Assembly: GCF_037450285.1 (NCBI RefSeq)
Contig: NZ_JAQISN010000001.1
Location: 2,356,001 to 2,420,000, forward strand
Source of the DNA: Erwinia sp. SLM-02
GTDB lineage: Bacteria > Pseudomonadota > Gammaproteobacteria > Enterobacterales > Enterobacteriaceae
Length of the DNA: 64,000 nucleotides
Direction: 5' to 3'
Positions within the stretch are counted from its first letter, which is position 1. Every line of letters starts with the position of its first letter. Shown in pieces: positions 60,796-64,000 of this stretch. The notes under the pieces were generated by a model. It made no database searches, was not told where the DNA came from, and saw only the letters and a list, made by a program, of their open reading frames with translations. Both the position numbers and the translations under genes were made by a program.

Positions 60796-62412
60796 ATGCC
60801 TGCACATAAAAAACAACGTTTCACACTCTGGGAGTTCTTCCAGAGCCTGGGTAAAACTTTCATGCTGCCGGTCGCGCTGCTGTCGTTTTGCGGCATTATG
60901 CTGGGCATTGGCAGCTCGCTGAGCAGCCGCGATGTCATCACCCTGCTGCCGGTGCTGGGAAACCCGGTGCTGCAGCTGATTTTTGTCTGGATGAGCAAAG
61001 TCGGTTCGTTCGCCTTCAGCTTCCTGCCGGTGATGTTCGCCATTGCCATTCCGCTGGGGATGGCGCGTGAGAACAAAGGCGTGGCGGCTTTCTCCGGCTT
61101 CGTGGGGTTCACCGTGCTGAATCTGGCGGTCAACTTCTACCTGACCGCCAACGGTACGCTGCCGACCACCGATCCGGCGATTCTCAAGGCCAATAATATC
61201 CAGATGATACTGGGCATTCAGTCTATTGATACCGGCATTCTGGGCGCGGTGATCGTCGGTGTTATCGTCTACCGGCTGCATGAACGTTTTAACACCATCC
61301 GCCTGCCGGATGCGCTGGCGTTCTTTGGCGGTACCCGTTTCGTGCCGATTGTCACCACCGTGGTGCTGGGGCTGGTCGGCTTGTTGATCCCGCTGATCTG
61401 GCCTTTCTTCGCCGCCGGGATTAACGGCCTTGGCCGCCTGATTCAGGGTGCGGGCGTATTTGGCCCGATGATTTTCGGTTCCGGCGAACGCTTCCTGCTC
61501 CCCTTCGGCCTGCAGCACATTCTGGTGGCGCTGATCCGCTTTACCGAAGCGGGCGGGACGCTGGATGTCTGCGGTCGCGAAGTCAGCGGCGCGCTGACCA
61601 TCTTCCAGGCTCAGCTTTCCTGCCCGACCACGCACGGCTTCTCTGAAAGCGCCACCCAGTTCCTGTCGCAGGGTAAGATGCCGGCCTTCCTCGGTGGCCT
61701 GCCGGGTGCGGCACTGGCGATGTACCACTGCGCTAAACCGGAAAACCGTCATAAAATTAAAGGCCTGCTGATTTCCGGCGTGGTGGCCTGCGTGGTCGGT
61801 GGCACCACCGAACCGATCGAATTCCTGTTCCTGTTCGTCGCACCTGCGCTGTACGTGATCCACGCATTCCTGACCGGTCTGGGCTTCACCATTATGTCGG
61901 TACTGGGCGTGACCATCGGCAATACGGACGGTAATATCATTGACTTCGTGGTCTTCGGTATCCTGCACGGTACCGCCACCAAGTGGTATCTGGTGCCGGT
62001 TGTTGCGGCCATCTGGTTCGCGGGTTACTACGCCATCTTCCGCTTCTCGATTACCCGCTTCAATATTAAAACCCCGGGCCGCGAATCGGACAGCCTGCCG
62101 GCCGCGGCCGCCGTAACGTCCTCCAGTAAATCGGGCTATAACGTACCGGCGATACTGACTGCGTTAGGCGGCGCGGGGAACATCGTTTCACTGGATAACT
62201 GCATTACCCGCCTGCGCCTGTCGGTGGCGGATATGACTCTGGTGGACGATGCCACGCTGAAGGCTAACCGGGCGATTGGCGTGGTGCATCTGAATGAACA
62301 CAACCTGCAGGTGGTGATTGGCCCGCAGGTGCAGTCGGTGAAAGACGAGCTGGATGCACTGATCCGCGCGGCGGCCCGCCCTGCGGCAGCGGAACCCCTC
62401 GCCGTATCGTAA
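60796..62412 (+). CDS. malX: PTS enzyme IICB, maltose/glucose-type MalX
   Basis: A 538-residue PTS permease with a IIC domain of the glucose family (about residues 10-430, with SFCGIMLGIGSSLSS and the NTDGNIIDFVVFGILHG loop) and a C-terminal IIB domain with the phosphorylatable Cys in DNCITRLRLS (near residue 475). In E. coli MalX can recognise glucose and maltose, but its natural substrate is unknown. ATG 60796 follows GGGGAG; a start at 60730 lies inside the operator and is rejected. No IIA gene is adjacent; Crr probably supplies it. Confidence 0.95.
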   Translation: MPAHKKQRFTLWEFFQSLGKTFMLPVALLSFCGIMLGIGSSLSSRDVITLLPVLGNPVLQLIFVWMSKVGSFAFSFLPVMFAIAIPLGMARENKGVAAFSGFVGFTVLNLAVNFYLTANGTLPTTDPAILKANNIQMILGIQSIDTGILGAVIVGVIVYRLHERFNTIRLPDALAFFGGTRFVPIVTTVVLGLVGLLIPLIWPFFAAGINGLGRLIQGAGVFGPMIFGSGERFLLPFGLQHILVALIRFTEAGGTLDVCGREVSGALTIFQAQLSCPTTHGFSESATQFLSQGKMPAFLGGLPGAALAMYHCAKPENRHKIKGLLISGVVACVVGGTTEPIEFLFLFVAPALYVIHAFLTGLGFTIMSVLGVTIGNTDGNIIDFVVFGILHGTATKWYLVPVVAAIWFAGYYAIFRFSITRFNIKTPGRESDSLPAAAAVTSSSKSGYNVPAILTALGGAGNIVSLDNCITRLRLSVADMTLVDDATLKANRAIGVVHLNEHNLQVVIGPQVQSVKDELDALIRAAARPAAAEPLAVS

Positions 62413-62422
62413 AACCTTCGAC

Positions 62423-62444
62423 GGGCGACTGCGGTCGCCCTTTT
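62423..62444 (+). terminator. terminator-like hairpin between malX and malY
   Basis: GGGCGAC TGCG GTCGCCC followed by TTTT, 10 bases after the malX stop. It should reduce read-through into malY. Confidence 0.75.
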
Positions 62445-62469
62445 CTGCTTTATACAGGGAGTGAAGCGC

Positions 62470-63696
62470 ATGCCTTTTGATTTCTCCACCGTCACCGACC
62501 GCCACGGCACCTGGTGCACCCAGTGGGATTACGTCGCCGATCGCTTCGGCAGCGCCGATCTGTTGCCGTTCACCATCTCGGATATGGACTTCCCCACCGC
62601 GCCGTGCATTCTGGAGGCACTGCAGCAGCGCCTGCAGCACGGCGTGCTGGGCTACAGCCGCTGGCAGCATGACGACTTTCTCGGCGCGATTGCCCACTGG
62701 TTTCAGCAACGCTTTCACAGCCGTATCGATGCCGAAACGGTGGTCTACGGCCCTTCGGTGATCTACATGGTGGCCCAGCTGATCCGCCTGTGGAGCCAGC
62801 CCGGCGACGGCGTGGTGACCTTCACCCCGGCCTATGACGCGTTTTATAAGACGGTGAACGGCAATCAGCGCCGCCTGCTGCCCTGCCCGCTTGTCAAACA
62901 GGGCAACGACTGGATCATGGATGCTCCCCTGCTGGAAAGCCTGCTGAAACAGCCCACCTGCTCGGTGCTGCTGCTGTGCAGCCCGCACAATCCTACCGGC
63001 AAAGTCTGGACGCGGCCGGAACTTGCGCTGATCGCTGAGCTGTGCGAACGTCACAACGTCCGGGTGATAAGCGATGAAATCCATATGGATATGGTCTGGG
63101 GTGACAACCGGCATACGCCGTGGAACGAGGTGGCGCGCAGCGACTGGGCGCTGCTGACCTCCGGATCCAAGAGCTTCAATATTCCCGCTTTGACCGGGGC
63201 TTACGGTCTGATCGCCAGTAAAACGTCTCGCGATGCCTATCTGCATCAGCTGAAAGCCTGCGACGGACTCTCTTCCCCGGCGGTACTGGCCGTTCATGCC
63301 CATGTGGCAGCCTATCGCGCCGGCGGGCCCTGGCTTGATGCCCTGCGTGACTATCTGCAGGATAATCTGCGCTACGTGGCCGATCGGCTGAATCACGCCT
63401 TCCCGCAGCTGGACTGGCAGCCACCGCAGTCAACCTATCTGGCGTGGATCGATCTGCGCCCGCTGGGCATTGACGATCGCCTGCTGCAAAACGAACTGAT
63501 CGAACATCAGAAGGTCGCGATTATGCCCGGCTATACCTATGGTTCAGAGGGCAATGGTTTCCTGCGGCTGAATGTCGGCTGCCCGAAGTCGAAAGTCGAG
63601 GCCGGGGTGGAAAAATTAATCGCTGGCCTTGAGGCGCTAATACGGCACCGTTCGGGAAACCCGCGCGGGCTGCGCGGGGGGATTACGGACGCCTGA
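62470..63696 (+). CDS. malY: cystathionine beta-lyase / maltose regulon modulator MalY
   Basis: MalY is a PLP enzyme that cleaves cystathionine and cysteine; in E. coli it also binds and inactivates MalT. The 408-residue fold-type I enzyme has the PLP Lys234 in SGSKSFNIPALTG and the conserved SPHNPTGKVW and SDEIHMDMVWG segments near 171 and 201. ATG 62470 gives MPFDFSTV like homologues, with GGGAGTG upstream; a GTG at 62461 is within that Shine-Dalgarno zone. About 18 residues rich in Arg/Gly extend beyond the E. coli C-terminus. Confidence 0.94.
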   Translation: MPFDFSTVTDRHGTWCTQWDYVADRFGSADLLPFTISDMDFPTAPCILEALQQRLQHGVLGYSRWQHDDFLGAIAHWFQQRFHSRIDAETVVYGPSVIYMVAQLIRLWSQPGDGVVTFTPAYDAFYKTVNGNQRRLLPCPLVKQGNDWIMDAPLLESLLKQPTCSVLLLCSPHNPTGKVWTRPELALIAELCERHNVRVISDEIHMDMVWGDNRHTPWNEVARSDWALLTSGSKSFNIPALTGAYGLIASKTSRDAYLHQLKACDGLSSPAVLAVHAHVAAYRAGGPWLDALRDYLQDNLRYVADRLNHAFPQLDWQPPQSTYLAWIDLRPLGIDDRLLQNELIEHQKVAIMPGYTYGSEGNGFLRLNVGCPKSKVEAGVEKLIAGLEALIRHRSGNPRGLRGGITDA

Positions 63697-63771
63697 GAGC
63701 TAAGGCGAAAGAGCGATGCCAGACGTCATCAGCCGCGCCCGCCGGCTGAATTACAGCACGTTGCAAAATTT

Positions 63772-63785
63772 TGCAGGTTACATCG
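63772..63785. repeat. perfect 14-base palindrome
   Basis: TGCAAAATTTTGCA, 75 bases after the malY stop and about 100 bases before the next gene. It could be a repressor site for the downstream gene; no regulator can be named. Confidence 0.5.
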
Positions 63786-63886
63786 CATATTGTCAGCAAC
63801 CCGTTTGAGTGCAACAAAACTGTCACACAAATATCATACGCTGTGGATACACTTTTCATCGCACTGTGTACAACAGGATGACTAAC

Positions 63887-64000
63887 ATGCCGACAGTAAA
63901 AGCGACAAATTTCAAAGATGCAGAAGAACTGCTTCATTCGGGGATCCACAAAGTAGAACTGGCCTACGACATCGGCAGCGATGACTTTTTCCGTCTCGCC
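63887..64000 (+). CDS. start of an unrecognised gene, cut by the window end
   Basis: Thirty-eight codons from ATG 63887 to the window edge, preceded by AGGA at eight to eleven bases. The N-terminus begins MPTVKATNFKDAEELLHSGI and is soluble and acidic. In E. coli the adenosine deaminase gene add follows malY, but this protein does not look like Add. I do not recognise the family. The upstream region carries a palindrome and a CTGTCA-N-ATATCAT pair that loosely resembles a PHO box. Confidence 0.6.
   Translation, partial: MPTVKATNFKDAEELLHSGIHKVELAYDIGSDDFFRLA

Noticed and set aside
60748..61968. 406-codon - strand frame opposite malX
   Set aside because: Gln/His/Arg-rich antisense frame; malX is certain on the other strand.
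63683..63949. 88-codon - strand frame at the right end
   Set aside because: Overlaps the + strand gene start and the malY 3' end; Cys-rich random translation without start signals.
1..64000. CRISPR arrays, insertion sequences, integrases, toxin-antitoxin pairs
   Set aside because: No regularly spaced repeats, transposase or integrase motifs, or recognisable toxin-antitoxin couples were seen on either strand.

Overview
The window looks like a chromosomal core segment of a gamma-proteobacterium of the order Enterobacterales, most likely an Erwinia/Pantoea-type organism (Erwiniaceae). Gene order from the mrp/metG pair through yejM and tRNA-Pro(GGG) follows the Escherichia coli 47-49 min region almost gene for gene, and protein lengths and motifs match the E. 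coli families closely. The family assignment is an inference from the GC-rich coding sequence, a NAD-malic enzyme gene between cdd and sanA, and a secreted tailspike-like protein of the kind known from amylovoran/stewartan producers. It is not a proof.

Layout. 1-600: AT-rich, no convincing complete gene. 600-2031: GNAT acetyltransferase, TRIC/UPF0126 channel and an unknown 82-residue protein. 2068-10295: mrp and metG (divergent), yohJK, cdd, maeA, sanA. 10337-14215: accessory stretch where E. coli carries preTA; it holds an EamA transporter and then an AT-rich islet with a Tat-type exported, phage-tailspike-like protein. 14216-21264: the mglBAC galactose ABC operon, its regulator galS, yeiB and folE. 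21390-25647: MFS/LysR divergent pair and the glutathione-dependent formaldehyde pathway (frmA, yeiG/fghA). 25693-29716: cirA and a Fur-box-preceded FecCD/FecE-type ABC pair. 29896-38382: lysP, yeiE, yeiH, nfo and the fructose PTS operon fruBKA. 38753-44547: yeiW, efpL (yeiP), yeiR, lpxT, mepS and an EAL phosphodiesterase (rtn/pdeN). 44659-50631: the yejABEF peptide ABC transporter and yejG. 50962-58671: bcr, rsuA, radD, rplY, yejK, yejL, yejM/lapC and tRNA-Pro. 58811-59072: possible small membrane protein. 59505-63696: malI, malX, malY. 63887-end: start of an unrecognised gene cut by the window edge.

Regulation can be read in several places. mglB and galS are each preceded by a CRP box next to a near-identical gal operator, and mglB has a well-spaced -10. 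fruB has two Cra-type operators. malI/malX have two MalI-type palindromes plus a CRP-like site. The FecD/FecE-type pair has a 16/19 Fur box. rplY has a near-consensus sigma-70 promoter. Many rho-independent terminators confirm gene boundaries. Carbon catabolism (galactose, fructose, a malX sugar, nucleosides), envelope maintenance (mepS, lpxT, yejM, sanA) and iron uptake dominate the functions.

The least ordinary items are the exported tailspike-like protein and its AT-rich islet, a ten-G tract at the ribosome-binding position of yejG, a small two-helix membrane ORF with its own terminator, and an iron-type ABC pair with no binding protein beside it. I saw no CRISPR array, integrase, IS element or rRNA operon.
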